Shown here piece after piece: positions 8,931 through 17,712 of a DNA stretch of 64,000 bases (its first letter is position 1; every line of letters begins with the position of its first letter). Below the pieces are notes generated by a model. It saw only the letters and a list, made by a program, of their open reading frames with translations. It did no database searches and had not been told where the DNA came from. The translations under genes and the position numbers were made by a program. Origin of the DNA: Streptomyces sp. CB02261 (GTDB lineage: Bacteria > Actinomycetota > Actinomycetes > Streptomycetales > Streptomycetaceae); assembly GCF_001905665.1 (NCBI RefSeq), contig NZ_LIVX01000006.1, positions 186,001-250,000 of the forward strand, given 5' to 3'.

Positions 8931-10994
8931 TCAGTCGAGGTAGTCGGCCATGAGTTCGGCGAACGACTCGGGGGTGAGGGTTTCGACGCCGAGTTTCTGG
9001 GCCGTGGTCGCCTTGGAGCTCGGCTTGCCCGTCGGGGACGGGGCTGCGACGAGGTACGACGTCTTGGCGTTGACGCTGCTGCCCGCCCGACCGCCGGCGC
9101 GCTCGATGAGCTCGTTGAGTCGAGTGCGGCTGAATCCGTCCAGCCGGCCCGTCATCTTGCCGGTGACCACGACGGTCTTTCCCGCCAGCGGGCCCGCGCC
9201 GACCGTCGTGTCGCCCGTGTTCTGCTGCGGCTCGACCATGTTGACGCCCGCCGCGATCAGCTTGTCGACGACCGGCGCGAGTGCGGCGAGTTCGGCGACG
9301 ACGATCGGGGCCTTCTCCGTGCCGATGCCCTCGACGCCGTGCATGTCCTCGGTGTCGGCCTCGCGGATCGCGTCCATCGTGCCGAAGTGTGCGGCGATCC
9401 TCCGCGACATGCTGCGGCCCGTCCCCGGGATGCCCAGTGCGCAGAAGACCCGGCTGAGCGGGCGGGTCCTGGCCAGTTCGAGCTGCTCGGCGAGCTTCGC
9501 CCCCCGCTTGGCGCTGCCCGAGGCCGTCGTGAGCTGTTCCTCGGTGAGGGTGAACAGGTCCGCAACGTCCCCGACGAGACCGGAGTCGATCAGGGCCTTG
9601 ACGTAGGTCTTGCCGAGGCCGTCGATGTCGAGGATGTCGCGCCCGGCGGCGTACTCGATCAGGGGCGCGAGCGCGCACGCCGTGCCCTTCGCGCACCGCC
9701 ACCGCTCCTGGCTCTTGTCGATCTCGCCCCCGCAGTGGGGGCACTCGGTGGGCAGCGGGACCGGCACCGCGCCCTCGGGGCGCAGCTCGATCACGGGGGC
9801 CTGGACACGGGGGATGATGTCGCCGGCCTTGTAGACGGTGACGGTGTCTCCGAGGTGCAGGTCTCGCCGGGTGATGTCGGCCGGGTTGTGCAGCGTGGCC
9901 CGGGACACGGTCGAGCCGTCCAGGTCGACCGGAGCGAGCACGGCGGTCGGGGCGAGGACGCCGGTTCGGCCTACCTCCCACACGACGTCCGTCAGGACGG
10001 TCTGCCGTTCCACGGCGGGCAGCTTGTAGGCGATGGCCCAGTACGGGAAGCGGCTTCCCACTCCGGCCGCCTCCTGGTCGGCGGCGCTGTCCGCCTTGAT
10101 GACCACGCCGTCGATGCCGAACGGCAGGCCGGCACGCATCGCGGCGATCTCCTCCACCTTCGCCTGAGCCTCGGCGATCGTGCTCACCACATGCAGCCCC
10201 GCCGGCGTCCGCGCGGTCGTCTGTACGCCCGCCTCGCCGACCGCGGCCAGGACCTCGGCATGCGTCGCCCCGACCGGCAGGAACGATTCACCGTCGAGGT
10301 CGACCGCGCCGTACGCCCAGAACGTCAGCTCCAGGCGGTAGGGCCGGTCCTTCGCCCGCAAGGTGCCGGCCGCACCGTTGCGCGGGTTCGCGAACGGCGG
10401 CGCCCCGTGCGCGGTGCGCACCTCGTTCGCGGTCTCGAACTGGGCCTGGGTGAACAGGATCTCGCCCCGGGCCTCGAACGTGAGCGGGCGGTCGAGCTGC
10501 TCGGGCAGCCCGTGGACGGATCCGATCACGTGGCTGACGTCCTCCCCGTGGGTGCCGTCCCCCCGGGTGATGATCTGCACCAGCCGGCCGTCCCGGTAGC
10601 GTGCGGCGACGGCCGCGCCGTCGAGCTTCGGCTCCACGGTGAACCCGCCCTCGGCGTCGCGGCCCAGGCGTCTCTTCAGCGATGCTTCCCAGCCCGTCAG
10701 CTGCTCGGGGCTGAAGACGTTGTCGAGGCTGAGGAGGCGGGTGGTGTGCGGGATGTCTCCCCCGGCAGCGCCGTCGGCGACGAGGCCGGTCGTCGACCCT
10801 GCCGTGGTGTCGGGATGCGTCGCCTCCCAGGCGAGTACGGCACGGCGCAGCCCGTCGTACGAGGCGTCGTCCATGGGACTGTTCTCGCCGCCGTAATAGG
10901 CGCGCGACGCTTCACCAAGCTGGGCCAGGGCGGTCTCGTACGCGGTGGTCGAGGGCAGGGCAGAGTACGCCTCAACGGCGGGAAGTGCGGTCAT
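8931..10994 (-). CDS. ligA: NAD+-dependent DNA ligase
   Basis: Seals nicks in duplex DNA using NAD+. The protein has 687 residues. An N-terminal NAD+-binding region precedes the adenylation motif EPKLDGAAVA (active Lys about residue 123). It continues with the OB fold, a four-cysteine zinc finger (CPHCGGEIDKS..CAKGTAC), helix-hairpin-helix repeats and a C-terminal BRCT domain (GKTVVVTGKM to the end). Streptomyces genomes usually have one essential LigA near general housekeeping genes and sometimes a second; this copy in an accessory neighbourhood is likely the second, which is an inference from context. Confidence 0.95.
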   Translation of the reverse strand: MTALPAVEAYSALPSTTAYETALAQLGEASRAYYGGENSPMDDASYDGLRRAVLAWEATHPDTTAGSTTGLVADGAAGGDIPHTTRLLSLDNVFSPEQLTGWEASLKRRLGRDAEGGFTVEPKLDGAAVAARYRDGRLVQIITRGDGTHGEDVSHVIGSVHGLPEQLDRPLTFEARGEILFTQAQFETANEVRTAHGAPPFANPRNGAAGTLRAKDRPYRLELTFWAYGAVDLDGESFLPVGATHAEVLAAVGEAGVQTTARTPAGLHVVSTIAEAQAKVEEIAAMRAGLPFGIDGVVIKADSAADQEAAGVGSRFPYWAIAYKLPAVERQTVLTDVVWEVGRTGVLAPTAVLAPVDLDGSTVSRATLHNPADITRRDLHLGDTVTVYKAGDIIPRVQAPVIELRPEGAVPVPLPTECPHCGGEIDKSQERWRCAKGTACALAPLIEYAAGRDILDIDGLGKTYVKALIDSGLVGDVADLFTLTEEQLTTASGSAKRGAKLAEQLELARTRPLSRVFCALGIPGTGRSMSRRIAAHFGTMDAIREADTEDMHGVEGIGTEKAPIVVAELAALAPVVDKLIAAGVNMVEPQQNTGDTTVGAGPLAGKTVVVTGKMTGRLDGFSRTRLNELIERAGGRAGSSVNAKTSYLVAAPSPTGKPSSKATTAQKLGVETLTPESFAELMADYLD

Positions 10995-11264
10995 GCACGC
11001 ATCATGCCGTGGGGGTCTGACAACGCCTTGTGGCAGACTCCCGGCTCCAGCGCCTTCGCCGCCGCCGGGTGGCTGAAGCCGTGCGCCGACCGGGGCTTCG
11101 CTTCGGTGGCCGGAGCGGATCGGGGCGGCGGCGCCGTCTTTCGTGGCCGATCGGGGTCATGGCGCTGCGCCGGGACACCGTGCCCCTCCCCTCTTCGTAC
11201 GAGAGTGAGGGCTCGTTCGGCCCCCGACCCGTGCGGGTTCGGACGTCGCCGGCGGCCGATGGCC

Positions 11265-11870
11265 TCACGGGCCGCGCCAGAGGTTGGCGAAGGCCGCGTT
11301 CTCGATGGTGCGCCGCTGGCGTACGGCCTCCAACTCCATCACCGCGTCGTGGGCCGCGGCCACGACGGTCGTCACCGCTTCGTCTTCGAGTCCGGGATCG
11401 TCGTCGGATCGTCCACCGTCGAGGCCCACGACCGAGGCGAGGGCGGCCAGGACGGGGTCCTTCTCCTGCCAGCGGTCGGCCGCCCTGCGGCGGGCGGGCG
11501 TATCGACCGGTTCCACGCGCTCCTTGCCGAAGGGCAACCGGCCGCTTCGCTTCCGCGTCAGCTCGCCGTCCTCTTCCAACGCGGTCTGGTACGCGGCCGA
11601 GAGGTCGCGGCCCCGGCGCCACAGCCAGTCCTCGATCCGCTCGTACGGCGGCTGCCGGGTGAGCTGTGCCGCGGCCTCTTCGAGGAGCCGGTCGTCCGGC
11701 GTCGACATGCCACCCGGCACGATGTGGTCACCGTCCACGGTCACGACCGCCGTACCGAGGAGATCGATCAGCTCGGCCGCCGCGAGTCCGAGCGACAGAT
11801 CGCCCTGTCCCACGGCGTGCTCCGGGCTCGGGTCCATGGCGATGATGAACAGGTCTTTCGCCGTGGTCAT
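11265..11870 (-). CDS. GPP34 (GOLPH3/Vps74-like) family protein
   Basis: A 201-residue protein opening with DLFIIAMDPSPEHAV, LGLAAAELIDLLG and later GGMSTPDDRLLEEA, which fits the GPP34 fold. In eukaryotes that fold binds phosphatidylinositol-4-phosphate and Golgi glycosyltransferases; in actinomycetes its role is unknown. ATG 11870 is chosen because AGGGGAG lies 6 bases upstream, whereas the frame remains open to 12044 without a start signal. A monocistronic position between the ligase and a DUF3662 gene gives no functional hint. Confidence 0.8.
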   Translation of the reverse strand: MTTAKDLFIIAMDPSPEHAVGQGDLSLGLAAAELIDLLGTAVVTVDGDHIVPGGMSTPDDRLLEEAAAQLTRQPPYERIEDWLWRRGRDLSAAYQTALEEDGELTRKRSGRLPFGKERVEPVDTPARRRAADRWQEKDPVLAALASVVGLDGGRSDDDPGLEDEAVTTVVAAAHDAVMELEAVRQRRTIENAAFANLWRGP

Positions 11871-12222
11871 GAACGGCTCCCCTCGGAGACAGCGTCTCGG
11901 AGACAACGTCGAAGGTGCACCCCACCGTCCCCGGCTCGCATCCGGAGCCGGCTCGGTGGCGGGGCGACTGTCACGATCATTATCTCCTCCGGCCGGGCGG
12001 AGCGAAGCCCTGTCCCAAGCCGAAATTTCTGCCACCGGCGTCATGAACGCGGATTTCGAGCGTCCCGCGCCCGCTTCCCACGACGTGATCCGAGAGGACC
12101 GCTGCTCTGTCCGACAGGGCGGGCAGCCCGGGCGGCACCCATGGGCAGGCCCGCCCGTACCGATGCCTCCGCATTGCCTCCGCCCACGGCCGCGTCCCGG
12201 ATGCGGCCGCTGCCTTCGGCCC
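11871..12222. other. Upstream region of the GPP34 gene, no gene recognised
   Basis: About 350 bases. Two close copies of a CTCGGAGACA-like motif (around 11884-11901) lie just before the GPP34 gene; otherwise nothing is identified. Confidence 0.4.
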
Positions 12223-12657
12223 TCAGCCCTCAGTCGGGAAGGCGTCCGCCCGTACGTGGGGCATGGGGCTGCTGCTCACCCGGTACGGGTCGCCGGGCGG
12301 GCGCTCGGCCGGGGTCACACGTACCGTCAGCGGTCCTGCCCACTCGTAGCCCATCCGCTCCCCGTGGCGTGCCAGGTCGTCCGTCAACGCCTCGCCCACG
12401 TCACGCTGACCGCGGCGCATCAGCTCCTCGTGCACCTTGGCGTCGAGCTCCACCTCGTAGGCGTTCGGAACGACCACCCTGCTCTCGCTGCACACGACGG
12501 CGTGGTCGTCGCACTCGTGGTGCAGGGCGGCGACCAGTTCGACCTGTTCGCGGTGGCGGACCTTGGAGAGCAGGCGCTTCTGCCAGCGTTCCAGGGCTCG
12601 TTCCCATCGCGAGAGCCCCGACCCGGCCGAGTGCCTGCCCTCCGGCCTTGTCGTCAC
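12223..12657 (-). CDS. DUF3662 (FhaA N-terminal-like) protein
   Basis: A 144-residue protein with WERALERWQKRLLSKV, ALHHECDDHAVV, RVVVPNAYEVELDAKVHEEL and GPLTVRVTPAE. This is the pattern of the DUF3662 domain found at the N-terminus of FhaA, the forkhead-associated protein of the cell-division kinase cluster. The phosphothreonine-binding FHA domain itself is absent, so this is a stand-alone DUF3662 protein. It starts at GTG 12657, overlapping the stop of the upstream small gene (GTGA), so the two are translationally coupled. Function unknown. Confidence 0.75.
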   Translation of the reverse strand: MTTRPEGRHSAGSGLSRWERALERWQKRLLSKVRHREQVELVAALHHECDDHAVVCSESRVVVPNAYEVELDAKVHEELMRRGQRDVGEALTDDLARHGERMGYEWAGPLTVRVTPAERPPGDPYRVSSSPMPHVRADAFPTEG

Positions 12658-12800
12658 CGTCGCCCGCGCAGCCGCCCGAGCAGCCTGCGCGCCTGCTCCC
12701 GCTTCCGCGGGTCGGCGGCGGCGCGCCGGGCCGACGCGATCGTCCGCTGTCCCTGTGGGCTGCGGGTGAACTGCTTGATGCGGGTGATCAGTCCGGACAT
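12654..12800 (-). CDS. Small basic protein coupled to DUF3662 gene
   Basis: A 48-residue protein with 14 Arg/Lys residues; its core is GLITRIKQFTRSPQGQRTIAS followed by a basic helix ending in RRLLGRLRGRR. AAGGAGGAACG immediately before ATG 12800 is a near-perfect ribosome site. Its stop overlaps the DUF3662 start by four bases. Similar mini-proteins occur in other Streptomyces without an assigned role; the charge suggests nucleic-acid or membrane-surface binding, which is only a guess. Confidence 0.7.
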   Translation of the reverse strand: MSGLITRIKQFTRSPQGQRTIASARRAAADPRKREQARRLLGRLRGRR

Positions 12801-12919
12801 CGTTCCTCCTTGTGCGGCGGTGTACTGCCCGCGTGGGTCATGTACCCGTCGCCTACCCGGGGATTCCGCAACGATGTCCTTCACCCTCAGGCCGTCGGCC
12901 CGTGGACTCCGGAGGCCTT

Positions 12920-13606
12920 CTACGACTGCGCGGCCTCCTCCGCCTCCCGCTTCGCGTCCAACGTCTCACCGAGGGGCACGTAGTAGGACTCCCACCTCGA
13001 CGGCCTCCGGTGCAGGTCGGTCACCATCATGCCGAGCAGGTCCGCATCGAAGGCCACCCCGTACAGGCTGCCCTCCAGCCAGTGGCCGTCGACGAGGAGG
13101 GAGGGTGTCCCCCAGTCGCTGATGTTTTCGCCGGCCATGTCGAAGGCGCGGTCCGAGGCGGTGACGAAGGCGCGGTACTTCATGGTCCTGACGGCCGCGT
13201 CGAAGGCCTCGCCGCGCAGCCCGGGGACCTGCGCCGCAAGCTTCAGCAGGCGGTCGGTGGTGAAGCCCCCGGAGGCCTCGACCGTGGCCTGGTTGTCGAA
13301 GAGCACCCGGTGGTACTCGACGAACTTCTGCTGCTCCAGGGCCGCGCGGAGCGCGTTGACCGCCCGCTTCGAGCCGTCGCCGCCGAGCCGTTCGTCCTTG
13401 AACGTGGCGAACGTGTACCGGGCGCGGGTCTGGCGGAGCAGCAGCGGCTTCTCGATGCCTTCGACGCCCGTCGTCTCGTACTCCTCGACCACCGGGCACC
13501 GCGGGTCCTCGTACACGTGGAGCGTGGTGGTGACCTCCCCTGATGAACGAACGGAGCCTATGCCTCCGCTCCGGCGTCCTCTGCATCCCTTTTCCTGGGA
13601 GGTCAC
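12920..13606 (-). CDS. DsbA/FrnE-like thioredoxin-fold protein
   Basis: A predicted oxidoreductase-fold protein. The homologous part begins about 13534 with LHVYEDPRCPVVEEYE and ends ..SLLVDGHWLEGSLYG, the cis-Pro and FrnE-like C-terminus of the DsbA family. The active site has a single Cys: the usual CPxC reads CPVV, so classic disulfide exchange is unlikely unless it works through mixed disulfides. The 5' end is unresolved. No ATG or GTG with a ribosome site lies at the expected position; GGGGAGG at about 13537-13543 is followed by ACC ACC ACG. GTG 13606 is the nearest legal start that keeps the whole domain. Confidence 0.6.
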   Translation of the reverse strand: MTSQEKGCRGRRSGGIGSVRSSGEVTTTLHVYEDPRCPVVEEYETTGVEGIEKPLLLRQTRARYTFATFKDERLGGDGSKRAVNALRAALEQQKFVEYHRVLFDNQATVEASGGFTTDRLLKLAAQVPGLRGEAFDAAVRTMKYRAFVTASDRAFDMAGENISDWGTPSLLVDGHWLEGSLYGVAFDADLLGMMVTDLHRRPSRWESYYVPLGETLDAKREAEEAAQS

Positions 13607-13906
13607 CAACGCCCATCGAGGAGCCTCCGGGTACAGCGCTAGGGAGGAAGTACGAAGCCCTTCGTGGTGCCCGTTTCCGTACGTCGACCGTGTGCGCGTC
13701 GACCCGCACGCCGGGCATGCCTCGGCACCCACGTCGGCAGCGGTGACCCGGGCGGCACCCGCAGCGGACTCCTCCTCCCGAAGAACACGAAGGTCGGCGC
13801 ACGTCAGGGCGCCCAGGAGGTGTCGTCATCGTGCCGCGTTCACAGCAGGAGTGAGGGTCACGGCTGCTGGTAGAACTGGGCCGTGCCCGCTCCGGAGCCG
13901 GCACGG

Positions 13907-14467
13907 ATGACGTTCTTTGTCCGGCGGCCTTCCTCCTCCGCCCCGGCCTTCACCCTGGAGCCCGCTTTGCCCCTGCGGACAGGCACCACCCGCCCCATAT
14001 CCCTGCTCCTGTCGACCGCGCTCGCCGCCGCAACGCTCACCGGCTGCGCGCTGCTGGAACTCGCCAGGGACTGCGAGGGGACCGACGACCGGGTGCGGGA
14101 GATGGCGGCGCTCGACATCCTCGACTCCCGGCCCGACGGGGCGACCGTCGCCCGGGGGTTCGAGGAGGTGGACGCCGGCTGCTGGGCGGACAGCGGCGAC
14201 GTCGTGGTGTACGCCGGCCGGACTTACGCCTTCCCCGGTACACGGGCCGACGTGGCCGCGCACTACCGGACGGCCGCGGTACGCGACGGATGGATTCCTG
14301 ACCCCGAAGCCCTGCCCGGCGACCTGAGCTTCACCAGAGAGGACATGACCCTGTGGATCGTCTTCCTCACCGCCGAGCGCCTCGCGGAGGACGGTCACGG
14401 AAGCCGCCCCGACCTCACCACCGGGGCCGGCTACTCGGTCAGCATCGACTCGTACGGTGGCGTTTGA
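13907..14467 (+). CDS. Putative lipoprotein
   Basis: A 186-residue protein with a basic N-terminus, a hydrophobic core and the lipobox LTGC about 45 residues in, so the mature protein would be membrane-anchored outside the cell from Cys in CALLELARDCEGTDD. The mature part is acidic, about 140 residues, with GFEEVDAGCWADSGDV and YRTAAVRDGW suggesting a compact domain common in Streptomyces lipoproteins of unknown role. ATG 13907 is preceded by GGAG 10 bases upstream; GTG 13883 is an alternative. Confidence 0.7.
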   Translation: MTFFVRRPSSSAPAFTLEPALPLRTGTTRPISLLLSTALAAATLTGCALLELARDCEGTDDRVREMAALDILDSRPDGATVARGFEEVDAGCWADSGDVVVYAGRTYAFPGTRADVAAHYRTAAVRDGWIPDPEALPGDLSFTREDMTLWIVFLTAERLAEDGHGSRPDLTTGAGYSVSIDSYGGV

Positions 14468-14985
14468 GGCGAGGGGCTAGGCCCTGCCGCTCTGTGATCT
14501 TGACTGGTGGATCAAGGGCGGGTGGCACGTCGTCATGAACTGACCCCGGGCCCGTGCCGAGTGGACTTCGTCCGGCTGGAAGGTCCGGGCGGGGGTGGCT
14601 CGGCGGGGCGTGCCTACGCGGTACGGGTCGTCCTGGGCCCGCCTGCGCACCCGCTTCCGCCGCTGGTCGGCGGATGGCGGGCCACCGGGCGCGGCGTGGT
14701 GGCCGGGGCGGTCGCACGCCGGTCTTCGACCGACGACGCGGGCCGCGATGACGACGGCGTCCGCGGCTGGGACGCCGTCGTCCGGGAATCCCATGGCGCG
14801 GACCACGACCGGTACGTCGGTCTCGCGACGGGCGGCCTGACCCGGGACAGGGACGCCGATCGCGACGGCCGGCAGGGAGATCTCAGGGACGGCGGTGGCG
14901 ACGCCGGTGATCGTGCCGTGGGCTGAACCGGGCGGCCGGGGCCCGCGCTGGTGTCGGCGGTACCCGCCGTCTGTGGCGCACCGAC
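14468..14985. other. Gap containing only an IS5 relic
   Basis: About 520 bases between the lipoprotein and MerR genes. Besides the transposase fragment at 14577-14680, nothing is recognised. Confidence 0.5.
14577..14680 (+). pseudogene. IS5-family transposase fragment
   Basis: The frame reads GWKVRAGVARRGVPTRYGSSW then RLRTRFRRWSADG, which aligns with the R-x-G-x-x-W-R-D-x-P-x-x-Y-G-x-W..RFRRW-x-x-DG segment at the N-terminus of IS5-group transposases. The same signature occurs at 17.8 and 25.9 kb. No further transposase sequence or terminal repeat follows, so it is a short relic. Confidence 0.5.
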
Positions 14986-15324
14986 TCAGCCTTCGGCCGG
15001 CGGGGCGGCGGCTTCCGCGGCGCGGCGGTATTCGGCGTTGATGCGCTGCGCCTCTTCGAGCTGGTCTTCCAGGACGATGATGCGACAGGCGGCCTCGATG
15101 GGCGTCCCCTGGTCGACCAGCTCGCGGGCGCGGGCGGCGATGCGCAGCTGGTAGCGGGAGTAGCGGCGGTGGCCGCCCGCCGAGCGGAGCGGGGTGATGA
15201 GGCGGGCCTCTCCGATGGCGCGGAGGAAGCCCTGGGTGGTGCCGAGCATCTCGGCGGCCCGGCCCATCGTGTAGGCAGGGTAGTCGTCGTCGTCAAGACG
15301 GCCGTACGAGTCGTCTGCTGTCAT
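14986..15324 (-). CDS. MerR-family HTH transcriptional regulator
   Basis: A 112-residue regulator with an N-terminal MerR winged helix-turn-helix (YTMGRAAEMLGTTQGFLRAI, then GHRRYSRYQLR) and a short coiled-coil tail (VLEDQLEEAQRINAEYRRAAEAA). It has no effector-binding domain. ATG 15324 has GAGAGG 5-6 bases upstream; the frame is open further but without a start signal. A 32-bp perfect palindrome lies 26 bases upstream, which implies autoregulation or leader control. The protein resembles BldC-like or small MerR regulators that often sit beside stress genes. Confidence 0.85.
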   Translation of the reverse strand: MTADDSYGRLDDDDYPAYTMGRAAEMLGTTQGFLRAIGEARLITPLRSAGGHRRYSRYQLRIAARARELVDQGTPIEAACRIIVLEDQLEEAQRINAEYRRAAEAAAPPAEG

Positions 15325-16095
15325 TTGCACCTCTCTGAAACGCGGACAGGGGGCCCTGGTGCCGTACGGCACCAGGGCCCCGAAGGAACTGCTACACCAT
15401 CTGCCGGTCCTGATACTGCGCCGGCTCATTGTTTCCGCAGACCCGACCGAGACGCTGTCGGGGGTGCGGGGATCGCGGTTGCTTGACCGGAGACCACCTC
15501 ACTGTCGATGTCCTGCGGTACCCGGGTTCAGACTTCCGCCCGGGCGATCCTGATGGCGTTGGGCTCCTCCGTTCTTCCCTAGTGATCCACTACTTACCAG
15601 ATGGGGCACTGCCGACCGCTCAGTGGATCCCCCACCGTCGAGCCTCCCGGTGCGCGCGTCCGCAGCCGACGCCTTCACCGGGGTCCTGCTCACTGACCTC
15701 ACTGCTGGGTACTGCGTGTACTGCCTCCACGGGTACCGCCACTGCCATGACCGCGGTCCCGCTCACGGCGGCCCCTGATCACTGCGGGCCACCCGGTCCG
15801 GCCGCCAGTCCCGTCGCCGTCCTGCAACCACCCTGGCTTCGAGGCTCCGCCGCCGCACCGTCCTGCGTTGTGCCACTGCGTGTACTGCTGGGTACTTCCG
15901 GCCGGCAGTTCATCTCTGCCAGGCCCTGTCGTCTCTCTGGGCTACGAGAGAAACCATAGCGACGCCGCCACGCAATGTCTACTCTGGCCGACATAGATTT
16001 TCCTGCGTCCGGCGGTGAGGTATCCGCCCGGGGTGGTGACATGGGGGACGCGTCGGCTTCGCGAGAAGCGGGTAGCCGCCAGAGGGGAGGTCATC
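15325..16095. other. 770-base region without a recognised gene
   Basis: It contains the palindrome above. It also has an 8-bp inverted pair GATCCACT/AGTGGATC at 15584-15591 and 15622-15629, and two related blocks at 15702-15724 and 15876-15896 built from CTGCTGGGTACT and CTGCGTGTACTGC in swapped order. No coding sequence is convincing. Confidence 0.6.
15350..15381. promoter_or_regulatory. 32-bp perfect palindrome in the merR leader
   Basis: 16+16 perfect self-complementary bases with no spacer, centred between 15365 and 15366; the arm starts GGGGCCCTGGTGCCGT. It lies 26 bases upstream of the MerR-type start codon. In RNA it would form a very stable stem right before the ribosome site; as DNA it is a strong dimer-operator candidate. 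Confidence 0.8.
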
Positions 16096-17712
16096 GTGGA
16101 GTACAGCGACTGGATGCTCACCGCGGGCCAGCGCGGGAACCGCTCGACCCGCCTGGACCGGCGACACGCCGACGGCGCCGCGTGGACCCGCGGCAACGAC
16201 GTCCGACCGCTGGTCCACGGCACCGCGTACTTCGGTGAGCTGCTCCGGCGGGTGAGGGCGCAGCGGTCCGGGGATCTCCTGCTCTTCACCGACTGGCGCG
16301 GCGACCCAGACGAGCGCCTCGGCGGCGCGGGTACGGAGATCAGCACCGTCCTGGGCGAGGCGGCGGCGCGCGGGGTGATCGTGAAGGGGCTCGTGTGGCG
16401 CTCCCACCTGGACAAACTGCAGTTCAGCGAGAGGGAGAACCGTCACCTCGGAGAGGAGCTGGCGGAGGCCGGTGCCGAGTGTCTGCTGGACATGCGGGTA
16501 CGGCCCGGCGGCTCCCATCACCAGAAGCTCGTCGTCCTACGCCACCCCGGCCGGCCGGAACTCGACATCGCGTACATCGGCGGCATCGACCTGTGCCACA
16601 GCCGCAACGACGACGCCTCCCACCACGGTGACCCCCAGACGGTGCCGTTCGCCTCGGCGTACGGCTCCCGGCCCCCTTGGCACGACGTGCAGCTGGCCAT
16701 CCGCGGCCCGGCGGTCGGGGATCTGGAGGCCAACTTCCGCGAGCGCTGGGAGGACCCCTCGCCGCTCAGCCGGAGCCCACTGGTCCGGCTCCGCGAGATC
16801 ATGCACCACGAGGACACCGAAGCCGACCCCATGCCGCCGCAGCTGCCCGATCCCGAGCCCTGCGGCAGCCACGCCGTGCAGGTGCTGCGCACCTACCCGA
16901 ACCGGATGCTGCGCGGGTATCCCTTCGCCCCCGACGGCGAACGCAGCATCGCGCGCAGCTATCTCAAGGCCCTGCGCCGGGCGCGGTCGCTCATCTACCT
17001 GGAGGACCAGTACCTGTGGTCCCCGAACGTCGTCGGGTTCTTCGCGCGGGCTCTGTACGAGAATCCCGGTCTGCGGCTGATCGCCGTCATCCCCACCGTC
17101 CCCGAGCAGGACGGCCGGCTCGCCCTGCCGATGAACCTGGTCGGGCGGGTCACGGCACTGGAGAGGCTGCGCCGCGCGGGTGGCGACCGGGTGGCGGTCT
17201 ATGGGCTCGAGAACGCCGACGGGACTCCCGTGTACGTGCACGCCAAGGTGTGCGTGATCGACGACGTGTGGGCATCGGTCGGCTCCGACAACATCAACCT
17301 TCGTTCCTGGACCCATGATTCGGAGCTCAACTGCGTGGTCCTCGACGACCGTGCGGACCCGCGGCCCCCGCACGACCCCGGTGGGCTCGGGGACCGCGCC
17401 CGCGGTTTCGCGCGGGACCTGCGGCTGGAGCTGTCCCTCGAACACGTGGGGGGCGGGGATCCGAACTCGCCCTCCTCGGCGGATGACCTGTGCGATCCGG
17501 CGCAGGCCTTCGACACCTTCGCCGCCAGCGCCGCCGCCCTGGACGCCTGGTACGAGAGCGGACGCCACGGCCGGAGACCGCCCGGCCGCCTGCGCGCGTA
17601 CCGCCCGCCCGACATGTCCCGCGTGACGCGCGGCCTCGCCATGCCTCCGTACCGCCTCCTGGTCGACCCGGACGGACGCCCGGCCCGGCTCCGGCGGCGC
17701 AACGCGTACTAG
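16096..17712 (+). CDS. Phospholipase D-like (HKD) protein
   Basis: A 538-residue member of the phospholipase D/cardiolipin synthase superfamily with two HKD-type sites: SHHQKLVVL..DIAYIGGIDL (about residue 141) and VHAKVCVIDDVWASVGSDN (about 382). The first site has an insertion between Lys and Asp compared with the classical HxKx4D. It probably hydrolyses or transfers phosphatidyl groups. No signal peptide is seen. GTG 16096 is preceded by GGGGAGG 5 bases away. The stop TAG coincides with the CTAG at the end of the neighbouring IS5-like remnant, so the last codons may have been altered by insertion. Confidence 0.85.
   Translation: MEYSDWMLTAGQRGNRSTRLDRRHADGAAWTRGNDVRPLVHGTAYFGELLRRVRAQRSGDLLLFTDWRGDPDERLGGAGTEISTVLGEAAARGVIVKGLVWRSHLDKLQFSERENRHLGEELAEAGAECLLDMRVRPGGSHHQKLVVLRHPGRPELDIAYIGGIDLCHSRNDDASHHGDPQTVPFASAYGSRPPWHDVQLAIRGPAVGDLEANFRERWEDPSPLSRSPLVRLREIMHHEDTEADPMPPQLPDPEPCGSHAVQVLRTYPNRMLRGYPFAPDGERSIARSYLKALRRARSLIYLEDQYLWSPNVVGFFARALYENPGLRLIAVIPTVPEQDGRLALPMNLVGRVTALERLRRAGGDRVAVYGLENADGTPVYVHAKVCVIDDVWASVGSDNINLRSWTHDSELNCVVLDDRADPRPPHDPGGLGDRARGFARDLRLELSLEHVGGGDPNSPSSADDLCDPAQAFDTFAASAAALDAWYESGRHGRRPPGRLRAYRPPDMSRVTRGLAMPPYRLLVDPDGRPARLRRRNAY

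Noticed and set aside
8928..12983. A 1351-codon open frame on the plus strand
   Set aside because: It lies antisense to the DNA ligase, GPP34 and DUF3662 genes, has no family pattern and is rich in Arg/Gly/Ala/Asp as expected for the complement of GC-rich coding DNA.
14883..15296. Open frame on the minus strand across the MerR gene
   Set aside because: Repetitive Thr/Pro/Ser/Ala composition; it overlaps the well-supported MerR gene in another frame.
15582..15900. CRISPR-like array
   Set aside because: Only two imperfect, differently ordered blocks; no regular spacing and no cas genes.
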